In this document: positions 21,712-31,712 of the stretch, one piece after another
Position numbering within the stretch: the stretch's first letter is position 1
Layout of the letters: each line of letters opens with the position of its first letter
From: Globisporangium splendens
Lineage: Eukaryota > Oomycota > Peronosporomycetes > Pythiales > Pythiaceae
DNA: 64,000 nucleotides
Direction: 5' to 3'
Assembly: GCA_006386115.1 (NCBI GenBank)
Contig: VFIW01000027.1
Location: 124,001 to 188,000 of the forward strand
Position numbers and translations under genes: made by a program
The notes under the pieces: generated by a model
Seen by the model: only the letters and a program-made list of their open reading frames with translations
What the model was told of the DNA's origin: nothing
Database searches by the model: none

Positions 21712-23505
21712 CTAGCTTGTAAATGTTGTCGAAAAGTCGACGCTCGTCGCCGAGCCATCATTGCCTCCATTGGCGGTCCTGGAAGCTGCGAGCACGGTGC
21801 TGACGTACACAAAGTATGGCGCGAAGATCACGGACGCAAAGAGAAGCATGCTCACTGCGTCCAAGACCCCACCATACCCCGGAAGCAGTCGACTCGACCA
21901 GCGCACACCTGCCGCTTTCTTCAGGAGCGAGGTGAAGAGACGACCGAGACGACCCGAGAGAACGCCCAAGAAGGAGCTGATCACCTTGGCTTCCGTAGAC
22001 CCAGGCACGTCCAGCAGCTCACTACCGACAAGCATTGCGGTCACGCCAACCGTGATCGACAAAATTGCAGCTTCAATGTTGAACTTGAGCGCCAACCACA
22101 CAGGAAAGAGCTTCATGTGACGGATTCGGAAGTGGTACATGAACGCATCGCAGCAATACCCGGCTAGTTCAGCTATCCATGCCACGCAAAGCAATAGCAG
22201 CAGCGCATGCACAAACACATTCTCCGTCGCGTGGCTCGTGTCCACAGTGGCGACAAGAAGCCCCACAGACCCAACGACGTACACGAAGCCGAGCATGTCG
22301 AGTGTGGCTGAGATCACGAGATCGGCTGGGCTCGTCGCAGTCAGGCTCCGAAAAAGCAGCAACGCCATCATGCCAATCATGAACATCGGCAGTGGCTCAA
22401 GTGGAGAGCGTGTGGTCTCACACACCGTGGAGCTGATGGGGCAGTTGATGGTGCTGAGCATGATCATCGTAAAGAATTCTTTCTGGAGCACCAACGACAG
22501 CGCCGCTTTGATGTTTGGTGCAGCCAATGCACACACTGAGACCACCAAATTCACGATCCAGAAGTAATACGGGAAGTCATCAAACGCTTTAGGCAGCGCT
22601 GTCACGGGGAAGATCCTCACTTGGTACATGTAGTACGACGCAAGTGACCAGATCGCCGTGAGCACGAGAGCAAACGGGATCCGCGCAAGCCAGATTCGCC
22701 CACCAAACCAAGATTCTGCGACCGAGGACAAGATGTCTGGCGCCTCGTCAAAGAACAGCGAGTCCAACGGCGACGGTCCTTCCTGACCCGCAGTAGCAGC
22801 GACGATGTTCGTGTCTGTATCGATAGCAGGGTCTTCGAAACTGTTTCGGTCGTTCTCATTCGAGATGCTATACGTACCACCGCTGTACGAGGTGGACTGC
22901 GTGTACCCGGACACAAAGCTCTGGAAGTGATTGGCTTCGCTCTCTCTGTCGCCATGCTCGTTCCTCTTGCCGTGCTTGCCTGGTTTCCCCTCGTACCAGT
23001 TGTACGTCGACAGAAGCTGGTGGTGGATTCTGAACGCCAGCCACGCGTACTCGTACGCGCAGACACACATGAGCATCGACATCACGAACGCCACGCCCAG
23101 ACGCGGCGACACGAGCAGCCCCACGACCACTGCAGGCATCACGAGGATCGACGTCAACACACGCAGCGTGAGGTTGGAAAAGGTTATGCCGCAGCAGGAC
23201 CACGTCGCGTAGATACTCGGCTTTCTCGAGCGCGCGCGCTTCCGCTGCTGCTGAAACGCGAACGTCTCGCGCTGCTGGGAGCCCCTGTCGTCACTCGACG
23301 CCACGGTGGTCGCATTGCTGACTGCGCCGGCACGGGCCAGCGGTTTGCTCATCTTGCGCGGTGGACTGGAGAGCGTGCGCACAGTCCTCTCGATCGCCGT
23401 GGGCGAACTCTCGACGTGGAAGACGTCGTCCTGGTCCTCCTCGATGTCGAACAGCACGGACGACGCCATGGACACCGACTTGCTCGACTTGACGCGCGTC
23501 GCCAT
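21712..23505 (-). CDS. CdsA-family membrane protein with degenerate active site (paralogue 1)
   Basis: An intronless 597-aa frame (ATG at 23505) has an acidic, Ser-rich N-terminus and about eight hydrophobic helices. It shares with the copies at 24.6 and 36.6 kb the CAYEYAWLAFRIHHQ segment and the last two helices. The residues that define phosphatidate cytidylyltransferases are lost: WASDSGAY of the relatives is WIAELAGY, NKDYEG is KFNIEA, and the C-terminal KDSG...PGHGGVLDR signature is WSSR...PGYGGVLDA. The gene reads open throughout, so it is not an ordinary pseudogene. A non-catalytic regulatory or structural role is inferred. Confidence 0.8.
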   Translation of the reverse strand: MATRVKSSKSVSMASSVLFDIEEDQDDVFHVESSPTAIERTVRTLSSPPRKMSKPLARAGAVSNATTVASSDDRGSQQRETFAFQQQRKRARSRKPSIYATWSCCGITFSNLTLRVLTSILVMPAVVVGLLVSPRLGVAFVMSMLMCVCAYEYAWLAFRIHHQLLSTYNWYEGKPGKHGKRNEHGDRESEANHFQSFVSGYTQSTSYSGGTYSISNENDRNSFEDPAIDTDTNIVAATAGQEGPSPLDSLFFDEAPDILSSVAESWFGGRIWLARIPFALVLTAIWSLASYYMYQVRIFPVTALPKAFDDFPYYFWIVNLVVSVCALAAPNIKAALSLVLQKEFFTMIMLSTINCPISSTVCETTRSPLEPLPMFMIGMMALLLFRSLTATSPADLVISATLDMLGFVYVVGSVGLLVATVDTSHATENVFVHALLLLLCVAWIAELAGYCCDAFMYHFRIRHMKLFPVWLALKFNIEAAILSITVGVTAMLVGSELLDVPGSTEAKVISSFLGVLSGRLGRLFTSLLKKAAGVRWSSRLLPGYGGVLDAVSMLLFASVIFAPYFVYVSTVLAASRTANGGNDGSATSVDFSTTFTS

Positions 23506-24624
23506 GAAGGGTAGCGCGCAGAGCGTGAAACTGACTTGGTCAAAGGCTTTGAATGCGTCGGAGTCGCTTCTTCCACTGTCCTGCGCCTTTGCTGATCCGC
23601 TCAACCAGATGGAAAGCAAGCAGCATGACTTTGGTGGAAGGAGTTTTCAACCAATGAAATACACCATTCTACATTTCTAGCCAATCGTGTAAAGTATTCA
23701 GTTCGTGCTCCAGATAAAAATGTGAATGTTGCCCGAGCAGATTTGATGTCAGCACATCTGAGTAAAGTTCGTATAATTGTATACGATGACTGATGCCAAT
23801 AATCTCAATGCAATTGTTGATAAAACGAAGTATAATTTTGAAGTCAAACAATAAAATGGTACTTCCTTGATTATGCACAATCGTTGGTCTGCAATTGGTG
23901 CTGCTGATGTTCACAGTCTGCTCGCGCTCGCTGATCGCGCTTTCATTAACTTGAGATAGCCTCCTTTTTAAATCGGCATTGCTCCGTCACTCCAAACATT
24001 TCGATGGCCTCAGCTTCACGGCTAGCGTGTTGATCCTTCGCTTTGGCTCTTCGATCTCGTCCAGCAGTCAATCTTCTTGCTGCTGGCAAAGTTGCGTTCG
24101 AAACTTTAAAGAAACGCGAGCAGCACCGCCTTCTTCAGTGATTTAGACGCAATACATACGCAAATGCAGTATCTTCAACAGGGACTTCTCACCGAGTTCA
24201 TGTTATAAAATGCACCGATTCGCAACTGGCCGTTCGATCGAACTACGATGCGACAGGAAACACGTGCATGAAAACGCTCTTCGCCTAAGTGCACGCGGAC
24301 TGCTTCTGTGGCTTCCATCGTCAATCGCGGTCTCAAAACGCTTCACAGTTGGGATCCGTGTCTTCACGGTAAAAATCCAAAGTGGCGCGTTGACACGCAG
24401 AATAGACCAGCACTCGCAAGTTCAACCATAAATGAATACCCGGAACCAACGATCTTCGCGGAACGTGGCATGACAAACCAGCACTCATTTGGTTCGTTTC
24501 TTGCAATGTGCGGCTATCAAACCTGCTGCGAGCTTTGGGAATCGCAGACTTTAGCAATCGTCCACGACAACCGCTTGCATTTACTTGAACAGGTAAGTAA
24601 AAATGAAGTGGACGCCAGTCGTGG
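23506..24624. other. AT-rich spacer between the two CdsA-type paralogues
   Basis: About 1.1 kb holds the promoter of paralogue 1 and the 3' end of paralogue 2. Short open frames on the plus strand (24210-24430) and minus strand have no family match. Nothing further is supported. Confidence 0.45.
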
Positions 24625-26163
24625 TCAGCTTTCCTTGGGGAGGATTATCGCGTCAAAATACCGCGAAAATACGATGGCAGCAAACATGAGCGCGTCGATG
24701 CGATCCAAGACGCCGCCATGACCAGGAATCAGCGTTCCTGAGTCCTTGACGAGCGCTGCGCGCTTCAGCAGACTCTCGAAGAGGTCGCCGATGCGTCCCA
24801 CGATGACGGCACACACCGCAAACAGCAGCTTCTCGGCCACACTTCCCCGGATGTCCAACAAATCAGACGCGATGAACATGGCACATACGCCGAAGACGAT
24901 CGCACCAATCGTACCTTCATAGTCTTTATTCGTCGAAAGGTGAGGCGCCAGCGGATGTCTGTGCGCATACTGGAAGTAATCGAAGAGCTGACCAAGCAGA
25001 TAGGCGCCTGAGTCTGAAGCCCACACGACATACAGCAACGCGATCACGAGCTTCCGGTACGTGGCTTTGCGATCGATGTCGACAAAGCTCACAATCAAGA
25101 ACAACGTTCCGATGATGTAGACGTATCCAACGAGGTCAAGCACGAGTGCCAGAAAGAAAGCCGTTGGCGATTTCGACGTGTGCGCTCGGAAAACGAGGAT
25201 ACCAAACATACCTCCAATCATGATGTTAAGCGGATGGACGACGTCGTCGCAGTGAAAGTTGTTGATCGGACACTTCATCGAGTACACTGTCAGCGCTGTG
25301 AAGACGAGCTGCTCGATCACCAAGAGCACGGCGTAGGTCCAATTCGGCGTGAAACTCGCGCAGATGCACGTCGCAAAGCTCGAGATGACGGCATAATACA
25401 ATTGGAATTGCTCGAACTCGTGGTCCGTCGTCGAGATGCCACGCGAGATCACCCACGCGAACACCAGAGACAACAAGACCGAGCCGACCACGGACACTGC
25501 GATCGCAGTCGCCCACTCGCCGCCAAAGCAAAACCATCTCGACAATGACGTGATCGCGCAGCGTTTGCCTCGCGACGCGATCATCTCTTCTTGAATCTCA
25601 TAATCGTTTGCTTCAATATGTAGCTGCTGCAACTGGTCCGTCGGTTGGAAAAACTGGGGTTCATTGGAATTTGACTGCGTGAGTCTGCTGGTATTGGAGC
25701 CGGGACTGAGTAGTTGCACTGGCGAAATGGACGACGACCTCGCCATCGACAGTTGCGACTCGCGACTGGATATCGACATGTGCGCGAGTTTTGACTCAAA
25801 GTTCTCGTACATCTTCGTGAACCGGTGCTGGATGCGGAACGCCAGCCATGCATACTCGTAGCACGACACCGAGACGAGCACGGCGCAGACCGTCGTGGTC
25901 GCAAACGCGGGCGACCGCCACAGGAAGTACGTGATCAGCGGCGCGAGCACAAGGGACGACAGGACGCGCTGCGCGACGTTGGAGAGCTTGACGTCCAAGA
26001 AGCTGCGGACGACGACCACGCAGTGGCGCCGGGTTGCTACATGAAGCACAGGCTGTGCGTCGTGGAGTATGCGCTGGAAGCGCGCAGCGCGTGGAGACGT
26101 CTGTCGGTCGTCCGCGTCCGCTGCGGCATCGCGCACAGGCGATGGCGATGGCGACACGCACAT
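24625..26163 (-). CDS. Phosphatidate cytidylyltransferase (CDP-DAG synthase), paralogue 2
   Basis: An intronless 512-aa frame starts at the ATG at 26163 (MCVSPSPSPVRD). Multiple membrane helices are visible. The CdsA active-site elements are intact: VVWASDSGAYLLG, then STNKDYEGTIGAIVFG, and the C-terminal signature LLKRAALVKDSG with IPGHGGVLDRIDALMFA. These match the prosite-type S-x2-KR...KDxG...HGGxxDRxD pattern. The enzyme makes CDP-diacylglycerol from CTP and phosphatidic acid, usually in the ER or mitochondria. A long Ser/Gln-rich loop after the first helices (about residues 110-190) is unusual and is shared in position by the other two copies. Confidence 0.9.
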   Translation of the reverse strand: MCVSPSPSPVRDAAADADDRQTSPRAARFQRILHDAQPVLHVATRRHCVVVVRSFLDVKLSNVAQRVLSSLVLAPLITYFLWRSPAFATTTVCAVLVSVSCYEYAWLAFRIQHRFTKMYENFESKLAHMSISSRESQLSMARSSSISPVQLLSPGSNTSRLTQSNSNEPQFFQPTDQLQQLHIEANDYEIQEEMIASRGKRCAITSLSRWFCFGGEWATAIAVSVVGSVLLSLVFAWVISRGISTTDHEFEQFQLYYAVISSFATCICASFTPNWTYAVLLVIEQLVFTALTVYSMKCPINNFHCDDVVHPLNIMIGGMFGILVFRAHTSKSPTAFFLALVLDLVGYVYIIGTLFLIVSFVDIDRKATYRKLVIALLYVVWASDSGAYLLGQLFDYFQYAHRHPLAPHLSTNKDYEGTIGAIVFGVCAMFIASDLLDIRGSVAEKLLFAVCAVIVGRIGDLFESLLKRAALVKDSGTLIPGHGGVLDRIDALMFAAIVFSRYFDAIILPKES

Positions 26164-26466
26164 GGACGGCACTTGGATTACTGTCTGCCATCTGGCAAAA
26201 TATGGAAGATGGACTTGGAACAGATCGCTCACGGTACACGAATTACCATCATTCCTATTGTCCCATATTTTGAGTGGGATAAATACTCGCTGTTGGGACG
26301 AATAACAGATTTAACCCAACAGCATTCATCCTCCAACAAAAAACACAATTGATGATACATGTACATGCATTTTCTTTCCTTCTTTCTTGACTGCAACCTG
26401 GAAACCATGGCTGCTACCACTAGCCATACACCTTGTTGTCTTGTTGCTTTTACTTGCACAATCGCT

Positions 26467-27012
26467 CTATTTCTGCGATGCTTCAAGCAGATACGCATTC
26501 GGCTGGAAGGTCTCGACGAAGAACGCGTCGTTGTGGTGCACGTGGTGATGCTCTCGCAGCGACGAGGCGTACCGCGCTTCTTCTGCTTCGGCGTTGCGTC
26601 GATGCCACACACTGAATAAATAATCGCTTCCGTACCCCAGCGCACTGAAGCTCAGCGCGCCAATCGCCATCGCACGCGGACCGCGATGCGCTCGGAGCAG
26701 TGCGCCGGCGACCGGACACGCCATCAGCACACTTGACCGCGTGTAGTCCTCTCGCAGTCTCGACACGCCGAGGATACACATCTTCATGCCGGCAATGCCG
26801 ATTGCGCACGAGAGCGTGATCAGAGGCATCTTGGCACCAGTCTTGCGTAGCGCCTGCTGCAGGCGCTGAGGTGTGGGCTGGAGCTCCTTGTACTCTTTCG
26901 CGCAGATCGCGGCGGCGTACACGCCCGTGCTGAACGCGAACGTGCTCATCTCTTCGTCGACGAAGCGCGTCCAGCGCTCGCGGAGCGTCAGCGCCGTGGA
27001 ACTGGCCGCCAT
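26467..27012 (-). CDS. Small membrane protein, Tim17/NDUFA11-like (copy A)
   Basis: An intronless 181-aa frame starts MAASSTALTLRERWTRFVDE. Three or four hydrophobic segments are present. The stretch RLREDYTRSSVLMACPVAG, then ALLRAHRGPRAMAIGALSF, resembles the helix 3-4 region of Tim17-superfamily proteins (compare DPWNSILAG...RAGPRAAAGQAL in the Tim17 at 2.9 kb). NDUFA11-type complex I subunits share that fold. The C-terminus is His/Glu-rich. It is a tandem relative of the gene at 27488-27973. Mitochondrial inner membrane location is inferred from this similarity only. Confidence 0.6.
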   Translation of the reverse strand: MAASSTALTLRERWTRFVDEEMSTFAFSTGVYAAAICAKEYKELQPTPQRLQQALRKTGAKMPLITLSCAIGIAGMKMCILGVSRLREDYTRSSVLMACPVAGALLRAHRGPRAMAIGALSFSALGYGSDYLFSVWHRRNAEAEEARYASSLREHHHVHHNDAFFVETFQPNAYLLEASQK

Positions 27013-27487
27013 ACCTGCTTCACTCGATCGTCCGTGTCCGACGCGGCGCTTCTGGTTATGGAGCGCGCTTGAGCAATCGCATGCGCAAGGCAAGAGACGC
27101 TTTCTCCGAGCTCATTTGACGAGGCGACGAAGACAATGATGGGTGGTGAGATCTGTTAAACGGTCTGGGAGTGGCTAGAATAAGGGACTAAAGAGATACG
27201 ATTGGCTAAAAGTTTGTGTGATGACGTTGCGCTTCAGTGTTGAACCAAAACGGAAGAGAATATAACTGTAGTTTACAGTTATTTGACCGTAAACTACAGT
27301 TATTTATCGCAAGTCAGATTTGTCCTCAAGTGACATTTTCGGGTTGGATGGCGCACACACACGTCGCGCATTCCGAAATGATCCTTTGGCGTCGTCATTG
27401 TTGCATTTTCAGTGAGAAGTTTTCACCTCCTCTCAAGCAATGCTCTATTTATCAACACAATTACATAACCGGAACCACGCACAATGC
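27013..27487. promoter_or_regulatory. Spacer with strong inverted repeat upstream of copy A
   Basis: There are 475 bases between two minus-strand relatives. It contains a perfect 15-base inverted repeat with a 12-base loop at 27262-27303, about 250 bases upstream of the 27012 start. No ORF is supported. Confidence 0.45.
27262..27303. repeat. 15-bp perfect inverted repeat, 12-base spacer
   Basis: The left arm ATAACTGTAGTTTAC (27262-27276) is matched by its exact reverse complement at 27289-27303. It can form a hairpin or cruciform. The composition is AT-rich, and it lies in the upstream region of the gene ending at 26467. Confidence 0.85.
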
Positions 27488-27973
27488 CTACTCGCGCTTC
27501 TCGTCGTCGCTTCCATTCTTCGCTCGTGTCCGAAAGTACTGACCAAAGGCAGCTCCGACCACTCCGACTGCGAGCGCATTCCTCGCGATCGCTCGAGGAC
27601 GCGCGCTAACGTCCAGAAGAGCGCCTGCCACGGGGTACGCCAGCATCACGCTTGACTCGGTTCGTTCGCCACGCTCATTAATCTCGTGCTGGGCGGCAAC
27701 AACAAGTTGGACACAGCAGATCACGCCTGCAACTGGCGCCATTTGGAAGGGGAACCGTCGGGCCGCAAATACGACGGTCTTTCGCCACCGCTGTGGAGCT
27801 TCAGTTGAGTGGTAGCCGATGTACGTGAGCATGGATGCTGACATGGCCGGCACAACAAGAAAAAGACTCGGGAGCGCCTTCGTGTTTTCCACAAAGCGCG
27901 TTGCTACCCGTCGAAGTCCCGGGAACGCCTCCGCGTTATCTGCTGGATGCGCTGGGATTGATGCAGCGGACAT
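27488..27973 (-). CDS. Small membrane protein, Tim17/NDUFA11-like (copy B)
   Basis: An intronless 161-aa frame starts MSAASIPAHPADNAEAFPGL. It aligns with copy A along the second half: ESSVMLAYPVAGALL against RSSVLMACPVAGALL, then ARPRAIARNALAVG against RGPRAMAIGALSFS. The first helix pair (VVPAMSASMLTYIGYHS; FQMAPVAGVICCVQLVV) differs more. The copies are adjacent and in the same direction, so an old tandem duplication is likely. Function is unknown. As for copy A, an inner-mitochondrial-membrane protein related to NDUFA11 is the best guess. Confidence 0.55.
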   Translation of the reverse strand: MSAASIPAHPADNAEAFPGLRRVATRFVENTKALPSLFLVVPAMSASMLTYIGYHSTEAPQRWRKTVVFAARRFPFQMAPVAGVICCVQLVVAAQHEINERGERTESSVMLAYPVAGALLDVSARPRAIARNALAVGVVGAAFGQYFRTRAKNGSDDEKRE

Positions 27974-29453
27974 ACTTGGGAACAGAGTGCGTCGTACTCA
28001 CGTGGAGCGTGCGCTAGAGACGCCACTGGAGTCGCGTCGGATGGCGTGCGCTGATGAACGAACTGCGCACGAGACTTGGAGCACGAATGAGCACCACTCA
28101 ATGTACACGCTGGTGTTATTACCAAATAGGGGGATATAAATGCACAAATTGCAAAACCAGGCAGAGAAAAAATGTCATCAATCATGGGCACAGCGAATGA
28201 AGCTCTCACATCCAAGCGAGCTTGATCACACCTGTGGTTGTTGTGTTCCATCATGAAAGAACTGTATTTCATCTCTGTGTACACGAGACCAGGTTGTTTG
28301 TCTACCACACCGCCTACTTGTGCTTCTTGCCGTCGTTTTCACTCTTCGCTCGTAGTTCGTGCAGACACAAAGCAACTTCGATGCTGTCCAATGGACAGGG
28401 AAAACGCCTAGTGACAAAGACAGCTGTCTTTTGTCTCTGTCGTGGGGCTCACCCTCACCCCACACACCATTTGAAGACCATTTGAAGCGATTGTTGCACA
28501 CTCCAACAAGGTTATGAGACATGGCTTTGTAATAAGGCTCGTGCTGGAGATTACTTGTACTTGCATTCCCATTTCCAAGTACCTTCACTCACAGGCGAAC
28601 ACATGCCGAAGCAATGCTTCAGAACGAGAAACGAAGAAGAAGCCATGCTGCTGCTGCAAAAAGAGCGCTCGTCATCGAAGAGCATTTACTCTCCAAGGTT
28701 CCTTCGGTGGCGACAGTACCCTGAGCAGCGCCATCACTTTCTATTGTTTCTTCCAAGTCGTCGAGATTCTGGATATTTTCAATCTAGTCCATCCACAACG
28801 TATGCGTGCTGACTGCTCGGTCTCGCATTGACACACCATACAATCCCTCTCTCTCTCTCTCTCTCTCCATGCACACACACACACACATTTATGGCTCTGT
28901 GCCTTCCTTTGCAATGCAGAGACCACCTGACAGGGTTTAATCTCGCAAATCAAACGCATACTTGCACCAAACCAGAAAACTGCGTGCGTGATAAGGACTT
29001 TTACAAATGCTTTGCCACACTCTGTCCCTCCATCTAACTGTCCATACACGCGCCTGGAGCGCATCTAGCTCGCTTCCATAGCAGAGATAGTCCAAGTACG
29101 ATCTCAGTCAAGCCAACAAGTTGGTAGCTTCTGTCTGGCGCGAATAGCAACTGTCGGTTTCTTTGCGACCGGTACACTGTACCCATGCATCCACTGAAAA
29201 AAACGTCTGTTTGAAGCTCTGCGATCAAGTTCTCTCTGACTTTATACTATTTTAATGGCGTTTGATTGGGCGAAACCGCTCCCACATATAGAGCGTCTTT
29301 GTATCCAGGAGAATGATGGTGATGACGCTAACTCAGTCTCCAAGAGCTTATTCCGCATTCCTTCTCTCGCGGACGACGGATCTCAGGCGCACTCGCAACG
29401 CCCCACGCCTCTGCTCCTGCTGAGCGCGTTGCCCTTTTGTCGCCATTAGCAGC
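27974..29453. other. 1.5 kb spacer with dinucleotide repeats
   Basis: This divergent region lies between copy B and the NIPA-type transporter. It contains a (CT)n tract at about 28847-28867 followed at once by a (CA)n tract at 28871-28886. A plus-strand frame from 28603 to 28811 (about 70 aa, MPKQCFRTRNEEEAML at its start) has no relatives I recognise and is not called. Confidence 0.45.
28847..28886. repeat. Compound microsatellite (CT)n-(CA)n
   Basis: About ten CT units are followed, after CCATG, by about eight CA units. The tract lies in intergenic DNA. Confidence 0.9.
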
Positions 29454-30671
29454 ATGGGCTTCGTGGGCTGGCCGCTCGGTCTCTTCCTCTCGGGGGTCTC
29501 CAGCATCTTCGGCATCCTCGGCAAGCTCTTCCTCAAGCTCGCACACAACCAGCGCGAGCGCGAGGAAGACGAAGAAGAGCGTGCGGGCAAGGCGCGCCAG
29601 TTCACGGCTGATGGCCACGTCGTGACCCACTCGTCCAAGGTCTGGTACATGTACTTCTACGCTGGTCTCGTATCGATGCTCGTGCTCAATCCGGCGCTCG
29701 GCGCCGTCGCGTACTGCTTCGCGACGCAGTCGCTGCTGGCGCCAATGGCGGGACTCACGATCGGATGGAACACGCTCATGGGACCGATCCTGCTCCCGCA
29801 TGAGCGCTTGACGACGAACGACTTTGTCGGCGCATTGCTCATCTTCACTGGCTGCGTGCTCGTCGGGGTCTCGGGGACGCATGAGACGCCCCCGTTGTCC
29901 GTCGCGGAGTTGACGAAGCGGTTCGTATCGGTGCCGTTCCTGCTGTACTGCGTGGCGCTGCTCGTGCTCATGAGTTTCCTGATCCATCACGCAAAGGAAG
30001 CTCTACGATACAACTATACCGCAAAGAAGGCGCGAGCGGGCACGCCCGGACGCAGCCGCAAGACAGAGCTCAGCCAGTTGTCGCGTGTGTCGCTGAGCGT
30101 GCTCTCTGGCATCATGAGCGGCCAGCTCTTCTTCCTCGCAGCGACCATGAAGATCCTGCACGACCAAGAGACAAAGTCGAGCGCGTTCACGCACCCGATC
30201 CTGTACGTGTGCATCATCGGCGCGATCTCCACGGCGCTCTTCGGGTTGTATTTGCTCAATGAAGCCCTGAAAGTCGAAGATGCGGTCGTGGTGATCTATC
30301 TCTATGAAGCGAGCTACATCTTGGCGGGTGCGATCTCCGGGCTGTGCTTTTTCCGAGACATGCGACACTTGTTGGCGTGGCACTACGTCGTGTACTCACT
30401 GAGTCTGGTGCTGATCCTGTTTGGCATTTACGTTGTCGCGAAGCGGAACAACCCGCTCGCCGAGGAAGAAGAGAATTTGCTGCCGCTGCTTGCGGCGCCG
30501 CCAGTCGAAAGCTCGTCCACCGACAAGATCTTCAAGAAGGCGTCGTTCTACGCGGCGCGCAGGTCGTCTTCGCCGACTCGGCTCTTGAGATTCTTTGAGG
30601 AAGACGTGGAAGAGCGGCACCGGTCAAAGAGCAGCAACGTCCCCGTCAGACCCTACTACAGCTTGACGTAG
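29454..30671 (+). CDS. NIPA-family magnesium transporter
   Basis: An intronless 405-aa protein has nine or so transmembrane helices. The NIPA/DUF803 pattern is clear: a first helix MGFVGWPLGLFLSGVSSIFG, then AYCFATQSLLAPMAGLTIGW, NDFVGALLIFTGCVLVGVSG, SGQLFFLAATMKI, LNEALKVEDAVVVIYLYEA and SYILAGAISGLCFF. NIPA proteins resemble the drug/metabolite transporter fold and move Mg2+. A long charged loop after helix 1 and a Ser/Arg-rich cytosolic tail (last 80 residues) are visible. The start directly precedes the first helix. Confidence 0.9.
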   Translation: MGFVGWPLGLFLSGVSSIFGILGKLFLKLAHNQREREEDEEERAGKARQFTADGHVVTHSSKVWYMYFYAGLVSMLVLNPALGAVAYCFATQSLLAPMAGLTIGWNTLMGPILLPHERLTTNDFVGALLIFTGCVLVGVSGTHETPPLSVAELTKRFVSVPFLLYCVALLVLMSFLIHHAKEALRYNYTAKKARAGTPGRSRKTELSQLSRVSLSVLSGIMSGQLFFLAATMKILHDQETKSSAFTHPILYVCIIGAISTALFGLYLLNEALKVEDAVVVIYLYEASYILAGAISGLCFFRDMRHLLAWHYVVYSLSLVLILFGIYVVAKRNNPLAEEEENLLPLLAAPPVESSSTDKIFKKASFYAARRSSSPTRLLRFFEEDVEERHRSKSSNVPVRPYYSLT

Positions 30672-30838
30672 ACAGTGTGCGTGTATGACACGATATCACG
30701 ACGCACCATTTTATCATCTTTCCATTTCAAACAGTAGAGATCCCTCCTACTGCCTTTACGTTTACTTCTTTTTGCTATAGGCACACCTTGCTCTCATTAC
30801 CTCTTCACATTACGATGTATCAGCGACTCAATACCATT

Positions 30839-31433
30839 TCAGTCGTCGTACGATGGGATTTGACTGTAATCGTAGCCCTTCCAGCCCTTGTAGCTCCCGT
30901 AGAGTTGGTACGACGCATAACTCCCAGGGATGAACGCTGCCAATAAAGAAAGCAACAAGGGCATAGTAATCGAGGCAAAGCATACGCCATTAACCGTCAA
31001 GAACTATCATACTGTAGTGCGCATGGGCAAATAGAAAGCACGTACCGATCAGTCCGAGGATGAAAAACGAGAGCCCGCGGTGCTCACCGTCGAGTCCGAT
31101 GCGCGTGCTCACGAAGATCAGGATCGAGCCGAGCGCGAACAGACTCACGGCCGCCAAGCCCGTGCGGATCGGGAACTCCTTCCTGCGGGTCTTGTATTCC
31201 TATTGCCCACACACACACACACATACAAAAACCAAATGCATCCTTCCGTGAGCCATATGCGCGCAAGAATGCCCATTTGTGTTCAATTCAGTATCTTAAA
31301 GCCGCACCGGTACTGTGAAGCGCGACGACTGCGCCTCGCGCTTGGCGATATCGTGGAGCTCGACCTCGAGGCCGCCCACTTTCTCCTGTCGGCGCACTTC
31401 GCTCACGCCTGCGGCACGCACGTCCTTCGCCAT
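30839..31433 (-). CDS. TMEM230: TMEM230/DUF872 membrane protein
   Basis: Exons are 31433-31308, 31199-31046 and 30936-30839, giving 125 aa. Two helices (GLAAVSLFALGSILIFVSTR and LSFFILGLIAFIPGSYASYQ) are followed by the family tail YKGWKGYDYSQIPSYDD, which matches the conserved end of TMEM230 (YRGYSYDDIPDFDD in animals). The family consists of two-helix proteins of secretory and recycling vesicles. The first donor could be at 31307 or two codons earlier, since both keep phase 0. Intron 1 contains an (AC)n tract. The gene is head-to-head with ARV1, 279 bases apart. Confidence 0.88.
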
Positions 31434-31712
31434 CGCGAGCGCTTGCTTGCTTCGGTCGTTCCTCCCCTTTTTTCAATTCAACCACTGTTGTGGTGTCTTT
31501 TCGTACGTGCGACCTTCGCGACACCTTCATTCCCCTCTTTTATCCGCTAAATAGCAGTAAAGAGACCTGACATACCGGTTTTGCGTCTTCACCAATAGTC
31601 TAGTACTGCTGCTTACCTGATAAAAGATCGATTTGACAACAACAACCCTTCGCGCAACATTCGAGCGACCATCATTGTCATCTTCCAGCAATGCGATCAT
31701 CGCCATATCAAA

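Noticed and set aside
28603..28811. About 70-aa plus-strand ORF beside the microsatellite
   Set aside because: It has no similarity, no splice support and ordinary chance length.
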